Notes under the pieces: model-generated
What the model saw: the letters and a program-made list of their open reading frames with translations, nothing else
Told to the model about the DNA's origin: nothing
Databases searched by the model: none
NCBI GenBank assembly: GCA_910579415.1
Contig: CAJTUY010000009.1
Span: 1 to 12,537 of the forward strand
DNA: 12,537 nt
Direction: 5' to 3'
Source: an uncultured Clostridia bacterium
Lineage (GTDB): Bacteria; Bacillota; Clostridia; UBA1381
Part shown: positions 1 to 6,820 of the stretch, piece by piece
How positions within the stretch are numbered: the first letter of the stretch is position 1
Layout: each line of letters begins with the position of its first letter
Translations under genes and position numbers: made by a program

Positions 1-486
1 CGCGCCCGTGTCCATACTTCGTTTCTGGATAAAACGATGTGCCTGTTCCTCTGTCATCAAGTGGTTTTCCATAAGATATGCCTTAGCGCTTTCAATAATT
101 TTTTCTTCTTCAAAGGTACGCTTTTTTCTGTGCTTACGCCGTTCTATTATACCTACAAAAGTTTCTATTGAATTTATTAATATCTGTCTGTTTACAGGGA
201 GGGTTACAACAAATATATCCTGATTATATATTTCTCCCTGACGTTCAGCCTTGACTATGCTCATAAGTTTCTGGCCATCTCTTAAATCCTCAAAAACATC
301 ATCTGCCACTGCGTCAGGGAGTTTATACCCCATAATTACAAGCACTTCGTCACAATCGACTACGGCACGCAGCAGCTCTGCCTTTGATTGGCACACGGCA
401 TATACTTCATAGCCGCTGCCATCAAGCATTATTTTTATCTTATCGGCTGTTTCATATTTCGAAAAAGCCAGCACTACTCGTTCCAC
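1..486 (-). CDS. ANTAR-domain antiterminator-type response regulator downstream of glnA, 3' part missing
   Basis: The reading frame runs from a GTG at 486 to the window edge, giving 162 residues with no stop. Relatives are about 190 residues, so roughly the last 30 are missing. The start is supported by AGGAGG at 494-499, seven bases upstream. Residues 1-110 look like a receiver fold (VLVIMGYKLPD at 48-58), but the position expected to hold the phosphorylated Asp is Gly53, and the acidic pair after the first strand is absent. Residues from about 110 onward form a coiled segment and an ANTAR RNA-binding module (KAYLMENHLMTEEQAHRF at 135-152). ANTAR proteins bind leader RNA and prevent termination (AmiR, NasR, EutV). 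It lies 34 bases after glnA with no terminator between, so the two are probably co-transcribed. A regulator gene directly after glnA is known in solventogenic clostridia. That it controls glnA here is inference. Confidence 0.88.
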   Translation of the reverse strand, partial: MERVVLAFSKYETADKIKIMLDGSGYEVYAVCQSKAELLRAVVDCDEVLVIMGYKLPDAVADDVFEDLRDGQKLMSIVKAERQGEIYNQDIFVVTLPVNRQILINSIETFVGIIERRKHRKKRTFEEEKIIESAKAYLMENHLMTEEQAHRFIQKRSMDTGA

Positions 487-520
487 CGTCCGCCCTCCTT
501 TATCCGATAGTCAGTAACTT

Positions 521-1849
521 TTAATACTGTATCAGATATTTTTCAATCTCCCACTGATTTATAGTACAGCGATACTCATCATATTCCTGTTCTTTTGCCG
601 AAAGATAACGCACTGCAAATCCTTCTCCCAAAAGTTCATTTATAAAATCCGATTTCTTTGCTATTCTTACCGCCTCATTAAGACTTATCGGCAGATTTTT
701 AATTCCGAGCGACTCTCTTTCCTTATCGGACAGGTTATATATATTAACGTCAATACTCGGCGGAAGTGTTTCGTTGTCCCTGATACCGTTAAGCCCTGCT
801 TTAAGGCACGCCGCTATTGCAAGATATGGATTAGCCGTAGGGTCAGGCGAACGCAGTTCAATGCGTGCGTCACCGTCTTTTCTGCTTGAAGGTATCCTCA
901 CAAGTAAACTTCTGTTTCTCTCCGACCACGAGATATAACAAGGCGCCTCATATCCGAGAACAAAACGCTTATATGAGTTTACAGTCGGATTTGTAAGACA
1001 CGCCATATCGGGCGTATACTTTAAAATTCCTGCCGTAAATTTATATGCCGTGTCGGAAAGACCCGTCTGACTGTTTCCGTCAAAGAACACATTTTTACCG
1101 TCCTTCTTCAAAGACATAGTAAGGTGCATACCGCTGCCGCTTTCACCTGCAATGGGTTTCGGCATAAAGGTTGCGTGAAGTCCGTTTCTTTTTGCGATTG
1201 TTTTTACTACTGTTTTAAATGTAACAATCCTGTCGGCAGTTTTAAGCGCTTCTGCGCTTCTAAATCTTATTTCGTGCTGTCCCGGCGCTGTTTCGTGGTG
1301 CGACGCCTCTATCGCATAGCCCATCTCTTCAAGAGTAAGGCATATCTCCCTTCGGCAATTTTCTCCGTTATCAAGCGGAGCGAGGTCAAAACTGCCTGCG
1401 CTGTCGTGCGGTTCAGCAGTCGGATTCCCTCGTTCATCAGTGTTAAAGAGAAAAAACTCACATTCAGGCTCAACCTCAAACGTATAGCCCATTTCCGCAG
1501 CCTCTTCAATTACTTTCTGCAAAACATAACGTGGGTCGCTTTCCAAACGTTTGCCGTCAGGAGTACATACGTCGCATATCAGCCTTGCAACCTTACCTTG
1601 ATGAGGACGCCACGGAAAAATTGTAAAAGTGTCCAAATCAGGGTGAAGGTACAAATCGCTCTCTTCAACACCGACAAAACCTCTTACACTTGAACCGTCA
1701 AACATACATAGATTATCCAGCGCGTCAGACAGCTTCGAGGTGGTTATTGCCATATTACGCATTGAACCGAGCATATCCGTAAATTGCAGACGAATAAAGC
1801 GCACGTCCTCTTCTTCAACCAAATTAAAAATATCCTGTTTCGTAAGCAT
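521..1849 (-). CDS. glnA: Glutamine synthetase, type I (GSI-alpha)
   Basis: Cytoplasmic dodecameric enzyme that makes glutamine from glutamate, ammonium and ATP. The 442 residues match the short GSI-alpha class of Firmicutes, without the insertion and adenylylation segment of the proteobacterial type. Visible motifs are the N-terminal beta-grasp ending in MFDGSSVRGF (49-58), the metal-binding EPECEFFLF (127-135), the ATP region KPIAGESGSGMH (231-242), NPTVNSYKR (287-295), GYEAPCY with the flap Glu301, and the catalytic Arg region RIELRSPDPTANPYL (329-343). The ATG at 1849 has AAAGGA eight bases upstream (1858-1863). A sigma-A promoter and a hairpin leader precede it, and the ANTAR regulator follows. 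One oddity: the residue aligned with Bacillus subtilis Arg62, which is needed for glutamine feedback inhibition, is Gly60, while an Arg has appeared nearby at 56. Family assignment is near certain. Confidence 0.97.
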   Translation of the reverse strand: MLTKQDIFNLVEEEDVRFIRLQFTDMLGSMRNMAITTSKLSDALDNLCMFDGSSVRGFVGVEESDLYLHPDLDTFTIFPWRPHQGKVARLICDVCTPDGKRLESDPRYVLQKVIEEAAEMGYTFEVEPECEFFLFNTDERGNPTAEPHDSAGSFDLAPLDNGENCRREICLTLEEMGYAIEASHHETAPGQHEIRFRSAEALKTADRIVTFKTVVKTIAKRNGLHATFMPKPIAGESGSGMHLTMSLKKDGKNVFFDGNSQTGLSDTAYKFTAGILKYTPDMACLTNPTVNSYKRFVLGYEAPCYISWSERNRSLLVRIPSSRKDGDARIELRSPDPTANPYLAIAACLKAGLNGIRDNETLPPSIDVNIYNLSDKERESLGIKNLPISLNEAVRIAKKSDFINELLGEGFAVRYLSAKEQEYDEYRCTINQWEIEKYLIQY

Positions 1850-1896
1850 AGCCTTTTTCCTTTCATTTATATAATATTCTTTTTACTATACTACCT

Positions 1897-1934
1897 AAAA
1901 AGGGCGTTCCTATCCTGTTGGAAGAAACGCCCTT
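1897..1934 (-). terminator. Intrinsic-terminator hairpin in the glnA leader (possible attenuator)
   Basis: On the minus strand AAGGGCGTT (1926-1934) pairs with AACGCCCTT (1900-1908). The inner part extends as CC/GG after a four-base bulge, and a run of five T (1897-1901) follows. The apical loop contains ACAGGA, which fits the A-at-1, G-at-4 hexaloop pattern of ANTAR targets. It lies 3' of the stop of the secreted protein gene at 1986, so it could end that transcript. However, the strong promoter at 1948-1976 lies upstream of it, so every glnA transcript from that promoter must pass through it. An attenuator role is inferred. Confidence 0.75.
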
Positions 1935-1947
1935 GTTCTTAATTGAT

Positions 1948-1976
1948 ATTGTAGCACAGCAAAAAAAGTTTGTCAA
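1948..1976 (-). promoter_or_regulatory. Sigma-A promoter of glnA
   Basis: Minus strand reads TTGACA (1971-1976), a 17-base spacer and TACAAT (1948-1953): a perfect -35, one mismatch in the -10. Transcription would start near 1941, giving a leader of about 92 bases whose terminator-like hairpin begins about seven bases into the RNA. The -35 starts ten bases after the stop codon of the preceding gene. Confidence 0.85.
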
Positions 1977-1985
1977 GACTAAATT

Positions 1986-4553
1986 TTATTCTGACATGCA
2001 AAACGGCTTCATACCCTCCAGACTGCTCCATAGCATAAGTCTGACTGAGCCGGACGGAGTAAATCCACCATCCGGAGGTATTATATTTTCACCTTTTGTA
2101 AGCTGTATATCCCTTGCGCTGATACTTACAAGTATGCCGTTATCATATGAAGCAAATACTACACCGTATTTACCGTCCTCAGGAACGGTTATAACAGCCT
2201 TGCCATTTTCGTATTTAATACTGCAATCAACTTTAACATTTTCTGTTTGTACCACATCACTTCGTAAAACGGTTCCGTCCGCATACGTGACCGCACAAAG
2301 ATACGAACCTTTTCCGCCTGTAAATTTATTTGTTGTCTGTCCCTCAACCGCATCGCCTAAAACAGTTTTGATTGTCGTTGCCGTAACAGTCGGGAAAGTC
2401 ATTTTTTCCACTCCTGTAATAGAAAGAAAATATTCTCCGTCAGTCTCGACGGTAAAGACATATTCACCATTGGGATTTGCATTACATATGTCCTGAAAAT
2501 CATTAGTAGCCACATTTGTAAGCGATACAAAAGAAAATTCATTTAACTGTGCGGCAGGTTTAACCTTTAATATATCATCTTTAGACAGTTTTATTTTAAA
2601 ATAAGCCATATTCTTATATACATCAGGAACGCCTTTCCAACCGCTTTCACTGTCATAAGCGCTTATCTGAGCATTATGCTCGTATACCTTCGCATTTTCA
2701 TCTGTCACTTCCGACACCGTTACGGTCGCAGGATACCACACATATGAAACAGGCGTGCCGTTCGCATTTACGGTATAATCATTTGAACCGGATACCTGTC
2801 CTGTTATTTTATAATCGCAGAGTTCAAGCTCTGATTTTTCATTTTTATTGATAAATTTTCCGTTTTTAGCGCTTACAAAGTAATCATCAGCATTTCTTTC
2901 TGACATATACTTGTTCCAACCGCTTGTAAATACATCATTTCTAATCCCACTAATTCTGTATGGCTCTGTATTGGTTAAAACCGAGTCAATTGTTATTAGT
3001 CTTTCACTGCTGTTATTCCTCAAATAAATATCCGCCTTGCCGGCGCTGCCTTTTATTTTCGGCGCGCCTGACAGCGTCACATTTTCAGCCTGACTGCCAA
3101 AATAAACCGCATTATCATCTGCTGCAATAACTTCACCGCCGTAAAGCTTTGCCATTCCTTCAACTGCGGCAATTGTCTGCTTATAGCTGTATTTTTTATC
3201 TGAGGTGTTAATCACCTTTCCTCTATAAAGCGAAAATACTCCGTTTGCATTTACGGTTATCAAACCTGATTCCTCAAATCCCGTATGATATGATGAAGTC
3301 AGCGTTCCATCCTCGCCGCAGTCACTCAAATTAAAGGTTCCGCTGACCGTAATTCCGTTCTCTCCCATATTGAGAGTTTTATCGTTTAAACAAAGATTTA
3401 CATTTCCCTTGATTTCTATACATTCATCTATCGACACATTCTCCGCCAAATAATAATTGCCGTCTGGAAGGTCAATATAGGAAGAACCTGAGTTAATTAC
3501 AGGTTCAACGACCTTACCGTCAATATACAGACTGCCGCCATCACATGTCAGCTTTTTATCGAAGGTTACCGCATTTTCGTAATTATATTCTTCGGTCATA
3601 TAATGAGTATGCGTCGGTACAACAGTATAAGGATAGTATCTTGACCCTTCTCCGTATAAAACAGCAGACGGATTCAGATAAAATGCGGGACGCACACCCA
3701 CTTTACCGCTTTCAACCAAATATTCGTTAACCTTTCCCGACGAAAATGCTATACGGGCAAGATAATCGGTATTTGCATTAGGCGTACGGAGCCAATAATA
3801 AATCGGATAATAATACGGCTCATAATAGTCCCCCAGATTGTCATATATATTTTTTACCTGCTGCACATCTAAAAGAAACATTGTGTCGGTAACCATTTCC
3901 GAATATGCTTTGCTGTAATTCTGTACAACCTCTGAAACAGAATCGTTATATATATGCTTTTCCGAGCCGGTTGCGCCCTCAACGTCTTTATCATAAGTCG
4001 TTAAAATCGATTTTTGAGTAACTGTATCTATTACGGCTTTTTCTTCTGCTGTAAAATTACTCAAAAATCCTGCCTCATCTGCGTATGGCGGCTGATTTCC
4101 GCAAGTCCACGTTATATTCCCTGCCGAAGCCGAAGAATTAAGCCAATCTCTTATATTACTGTCAGCCCAGTAATTTGAGCCGTGTGAAATTCTGTTTTCA
4201 GACCTGCCATGCGAGCCGCTTATATTATTTCCGCCTGCATCAAATACTTTTTCACAGATTGAATTATCTGCAATCATAAGCGGCAGGTAGCCGTCCCGAT
4301 ACTGTCTTGAGGTTTGTGTCGAGTCAATTACAGGATTACCGTTCTCGTCCGTACCCGTCACTTTTTCAAAGGCGACACAGCGCCATTTAATCGGCTCCGC
4401 TATGCCGTCTTCGTTTACGTCGTATGTACCCATCTGAACAAATGCGCCCAATTCTATCGGAGCATTTTCTGAATTTGCCGTTATAGGCATTATGCCCGTT
4501 ACAGGAACAAGCATTACAGCCGCTGTAAGCAGCGATATGATTTTTTGTTTCAT
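1986..4553 (-). CDS. Secreted DUF6273 / beta-helix-like multidomain protein
   Basis: An 855-residue exported protein of unknown specific role. The ATG at 4553 is chosen because AGAGGTGG (4562-4569) sits eight bases upstream; the in-frame GTG at 4565 overlaps that site. Residues 1-27 are a signal peptide (MKQKIISLLTAAVML, then a small-residue cleavage area). Residues about 40-296 resemble DUF6273, a fold related to formylglycine-generating enzyme that is common in clostridial surface proteins: IKWRCVAFE, NYWADSNIRDWLN, FTAEEKAVID, YYWLRTPN and GVRPAFYLNPS. Residues about 326-560 look like a short right-handed beta-helix, with repeated strands such as GNVNLCLNDKTLNMGENG. The last third is beta-rich and ends with VRLMLWSSLEGMKPFC, resembling the end of the transglutaminase-like protein at 6821. 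No SLH, LPXTG or transmembrane anchor is seen, so it is probably released. It has its own promoter just after the GH36 gene. Confidence 0.85.
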   Translation of the reverse strand: MKQKIISLLTAAVMLVPVTGIMPITANSENAPIELGAFVQMGTYDVNEDGIAEPIKWRCVAFEKVTGTDENGNPVIDSTQTSRQYRDGYLPLMIADNSICEKVFDAGGNNISGSHGRSENRISHGSNYWADSNIRDWLNSSASAGNITWTCGNQPPYADEAGFLSNFTAEEKAVIDTVTQKSILTTYDKDVEGATGSEKHIYNDSVSEVVQNYSKAYSEMVTDTMFLLDVQQVKNIYDNLGDYYEPYYYPIYYWLRTPNANTDYLARIAFSSGKVNEYLVESGKVGVRPAFYLNPSAVLYGEGSRYYPYTVVPTHTHYMTEEYNYENAVTFDKKLTCDGGSLYIDGKVVEPVINSGSSYIDLPDGNYYLAENVSIDECIEIKGNVNLCLNDKTLNMGENGITVSGTFNLSDCGEDGTLTSSYHTGFEESGLITVNANGVFSLYRGKVINTSDKKYSYKQTIAAVEGMAKLYGGEVIAADDNAVYFGSQAENVTLSGAPKIKGSAGKADIYLRNNSSERLITIDSVLTNTEPYRISGIRNDVFTSGWNKYMSERNADDYFVSAKNGKFINKNEKSELELCDYKITGQVSGSNDYTVNANGTPVSYVWYPATVTVSEVTDENAKVYEHNAQISAYDSESGWKGVPDVYKNMAYFKIKLSKDDILKVKPAAQLNEFSFVSLTNVATNDFQDICNANPNGEYVFTVETDGEYFLSITGVEKMTFPTVTATTIKTVLGDAVEGQTTNKFTGGKGSYLCAVTYADGTVLRSDVVQTENVKVDCSIKYENGKAVITVPEDGKYGVVFASYDNGILVSISARDIQLTKGENIIPPDGGFTPSGSVRLMLWSSLEGMKPFCMSE

Positions 4554-4561
4554 TTGCCAAT

Positions 4562-4569
4562 CCACCTCT
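4562..4569 (-). promoter_or_regulatory. Ribosome binding site that sets the start of the DUF6273 protein
   Basis: AGAGGTGG on the minus strand lies eight bases before the ATG at 4553. The longer reading frame opens at a GTG inside this site (4563-4565), so that earlier start is unlikely. Confidence 0.8.
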
Positions 4570-4597
4570 GATTACATTATTTTTTATAGATATAATA

Positions 4598-4626
4598 ATT
4601 ATACCATAAATTTCTCACAAAGTCAA
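4598..4626 (-). promoter_or_regulatory. Sigma-A promoter of the DUF6273 protein gene
   Basis: Minus strand reads TTGACT (4621-4626), a 17-base spacer and a perfect TATAAT (4598-4603). The -35 overlaps the stop codon of the GH36 gene (4623-4625), and transcription would start near 4591, about 38 bases before the ATG. No terminator separates the two genes, so read-through from GH36 is also likely. Confidence 0.85.
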
Positions 4627-6704
4627 TTTCTGTCCAGCAATATTCCGTATCCGCAAAAATCCTCACATCCGTCTAAAATCAGCATACCATTTTCTGTCCG
4701 TACGTTCAAGCTGTTGTGAGAATATGTATCCTTAATTGTACATCTCCCTATGGGAACACTCACCGTACAGGGCGCATTTTCAAACGTATGTATTACGCAC
4801 AATACCTTATCTGCATTTTCACGCACAACCGCCTGCCAGCCTTCCGGATGCCGTTCGCTTTTTACACGCGTCCCGAAACGTCTTGATTTTCCGTGTTTTA
4901 TTACAGGTACCGCCTTTTTATAAAAGGCAATTCCTCTGTCAATTACGCTCCACTGACTGTCAGTCAGCTCCGTGACGTCACCCGACAGACACATCCTTCC
5001 CAGAAAAGCCGCCGCAACAGAATATGCAATGCGCTTTAAGCTGTCACTACGTCTTATAACGCACCATATCTGGCTTTGACGAGGTAATATTGCCCTATGC
5101 AGGTTTGCCGCTATAATAGGTATTTCAATGCACTCGTGCGCGTCGGAAAATGACGCCATAGACGAAAGCGACATAAAGCACGGTTCAAGACGGTTACCGC
5201 CTGAGGCGCAGTTTTCTATTACCATATCGGGCAGTTCACGCTTGATTTTTCTGAAATAATCTAATGTACCCTGCATATTTCGTCTCAATCCTTCTCCAAG
5301 ACTGTCACTGTTGTCACAGCCTATGCCGATAGTCTCGTTATAATCAACCTTTATATAACCAAAGCCGTTTTCCTTTAAAAACCCGATTATATGCTCGTCA
5401 AGATAGTTAATTACCCATTCGTCCTTCATATCCCAGAAACGTCTGTTCTGTGTTGTCAGAGGTATTCCGTCGCGTTTTAAAAGGTGGTCCGTATTATGAT
5501 AAGCCTTTGACGCTCTGCCAACGTTTTCAAATTCAAACCATATTCCTGCCAGCATACCGTATGACTTTATTAAATCCGCCGTTTCTCTGATTCCATTTTG
5601 GAAAAGTGTTTTTGACGGTATGTAGTCGCCCATACTGATGTCCCACCGCACACCGTCCTCCTTGAACCAGCCGCAGTCAACTACAAAATAATCAATACCT
5701 TTACCCTTTATTATGGAAAGGATATTTTTAATATTATCATACGAAGGATTTCCCCACGTTGTGCAGTATTCGTTAAATATTACGGGGAGTGTTTCTTCTG
5801 ATTCGGGAACATTGAGATTATCCTCCTGCGCCGATACAAGGCGCGTGGCAATATCGTCTATATCTCCTTTGCACACGCTTATTACAGCGGTCGGCGCTGT
5901 AAAGGTTTCACCTCGTTCTACGGTTTTTATCCAATGACCGAACTCCCTGTCAGCCAAACCGCCCGAAATACATACGCCATCGTCCGCTCGCGTCACTTCT
6001 ATCTGCCACGACGAGGGGCAGCCAAACTGCACGCCCCAGATTACTCCGTTTTTATCATCACTTACCGCCGCGAACGGGAAATATCCCTTGACAGGCATTG
6101 AACCGACCTGTCCGAAACGAACACTGTTTGAATTGGCATAACACCAGCACTCCTCAAGCTGTAAATCCTCCAGTGTTTCGCTTACAAGACGTCCCTCCTG
6201 ACTCCATTTGCTCCTTAGCCGGTGCAGCGTCATTGTATTCGCACCTGCTCCGTCACTGTACGGTGAAATATTATATATTGAAAATGAGGACAGCATTTCA
6301 AGACGTATTTTTTCTGCGGAATTGTTTATAAGCTCCGTCGAAATTGTCAGATATTCACGTCCCTTGCTGTGACTTAACGTATGCCGCGCCTCGATGCCTG
6401 TATCGGATTTCAGGTATGTTGTTATCACCGTATCACCGTCAAGCTCCTCTTTTTCAAGGTGGTCATATTTAAGTGAATATGTAGTATCGCTGTATTTCAT
6501 AGACGTACCGCCGAGATAACTCCCCGAATAGTTATCGCCTATGATTTTCGCTTCTATAAGCGAATGTATTTTTACACGTCGTTCTCCGTGTTTTTCCGCA
6601 TTTTGGGGTTCTGTAAAAAGACCTGCCAGACCCGTTTCACTGTCAAGCGTATATGTTATACGCATATCATTTAACGCAGTGGAAAAAATTTCATTTATCA
6701 TCAT
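4623..6704 (-). CDS. GH36 alpha-galactosidase-like glycoside hydrolase (intracellular)
   Basis: A 693-residue enzyme expected to remove terminal alpha-galactose (or alpha-GalNAc) from oligosaccharides, with retention. Residues about 1-300 form the N-terminal beta-sandwich, followed by the TIM barrel, with FVVDCGWF at 340-347 and GIWFEFENVG at 387-396. Asp454 in YIKVDYNET aligns with the nucleophile, CASGGNR lies at 499-505, and Asp521 in SFSDAHE aligns with the acid/base. A C-terminal beta domain ends the protein. There is no signal peptide, so it acts on imported sugars in the cytoplasm. The frame is open up to 6785, but the ATG at 6704 has the best ribosome site (AAAAGGGGTG just upstream) and lies correctly behind the promoter at 6733-6761; upstream codons overlap that promoter. 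The exact substrate is not certain, since GH36 contains several specificities, and the FEFE motif departs from the common W-EPE form. Confidence 0.92.
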   Translation of the reverse strand: MMINEIFSTALNDMRITYTLDSETGLAGLFTEPQNAEKHGERRVKIHSLIEAKIIGDNYSGSYLGGTSMKYSDTTYSLKYDHLEKEELDGDTVITTYLKSDTGIEARHTLSHSKGREYLTISTELINNSAEKIRLEMLSSFSIYNISPYSDGAGANTMTLHRLRSKWSQEGRLVSETLEDLQLEECWCYANSNSVRFGQVGSMPVKGYFPFAAVSDDKNGVIWGVQFGCPSSWQIEVTRADDGVCISGGLADREFGHWIKTVERGETFTAPTAVISVCKGDIDDIATRLVSAQEDNLNVPESEETLPVIFNEYCTTWGNPSYDNIKNILSIIKGKGIDYFVVDCGWFKEDGVRWDISMGDYIPSKTLFQNGIRETADLIKSYGMLAGIWFEFENVGRASKAYHNTDHLLKRDGIPLTTQNRRFWDMKDEWVINYLDEHIIGFLKENGFGYIKVDYNETIGIGCDNSDSLGEGLRRNMQGTLDYFRKIKRELPDMVIENCASGGNRLEPCFMSLSSMASFSDAHECIEIPIIAANLHRAILPRQSQIWCVIRRSDSLKRIAYSVAAAFLGRMCLSGDVTELTDSQWSVIDRGIAFYKKAVPVIKHGKSRRFGTRVKSERHPEGWQAVVRENADKVLCVIHTFENAPCTVSVPIGRCTIKDTYSHNSLNVRTENGMLILDGCEDFCGYGILLDRN

Positions 6705-6732
6705 TACCACACCCCTTTTCATTATTAAAATT

Positions 6733-6761
6733 ATTTTAGCATTTTTGGTACTTCTTTTCAA
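6733..6761 (-). promoter_or_regulatory. Sigma-A promoter of the GH36 gene
   Basis: Minus strand reads TTGAAA (6756-6761), a 17-base spacer and TAAAAT (6733-6738), with TGC directly before the -10 giving an extended -10. The transcript would start near 6726, about 22 bases before the ATG at 6704. Its -35 is eight bases from the -35 of the divergent promoter. Confidence 0.72.
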
Positions 6762-6769
6762 GTTTTTAA

Positions 6770-6798
6770 TTGACTTAATACGCAAAATATATTATACT
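6770..6798 (+). promoter_or_regulatory. Sigma-A promoter of the transglutaminase-like gene
   Basis: TTGACT (6770-6775), a 17-base spacer and TATACT (6793-6798). Transcription would begin near 6805, only about 16 bases before the chosen ATG at 6821, so the leader is little more than the ribosome binding site. Confidence 0.8.
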
Positions 6799-6807
6799 GT
6801 TGTAAAT

Positions 6808-6813
6808 GGAGGG
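6808..6813 (+). promoter_or_regulatory. Ribosome binding site that sets the start at 6821
   Basis: GGAGGG lies seven bases before ATG 6821. An earlier in-frame ATG at 6806 overlaps this site and lies at the predicted transcript 5' end, so it is an unlikely start. Confidence 0.82.
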
Positions 6814-6820
6814 TTTAATT

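Noticed and set aside
487..520. A possible antisense RNA promoter between glnA and the ANTAR gene, as reported in a solventogenic clostridium
   Set aside because: I looked for plus-strand -35/-10 elements entering glnA from this gap and found no convincing pair.
1124..1693. A 189-residue plus-strand reading frame opposite glnA
   Set aside because: It is an antisense shadow of glnA. It lacks a recognisable domain or ribosome site, and the glnA frame is a clear family match.
1935..1947. A first (P1) hairpin of the classic ANTAR two-hairpin target
   Set aside because: Only about seven bases separate the predicted transcript start from the terminator stem, too few for a hairpin.
1918..2496. A 192-residue plus-strand reading frame
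   Set aside because: It runs through the glnA leader hairpin and promoter and then antisense to the DUF6273 protein. The residue pattern is typical of reversed coding sequence.
6705..6785. N-terminal extension of the GH36 enzyme to 720 residues
   Set aside because: The added codons overlap the promoter and ribosome site, the lysine-rich stretch is not part of the family, and the ATG at 6704 has the right spacing.
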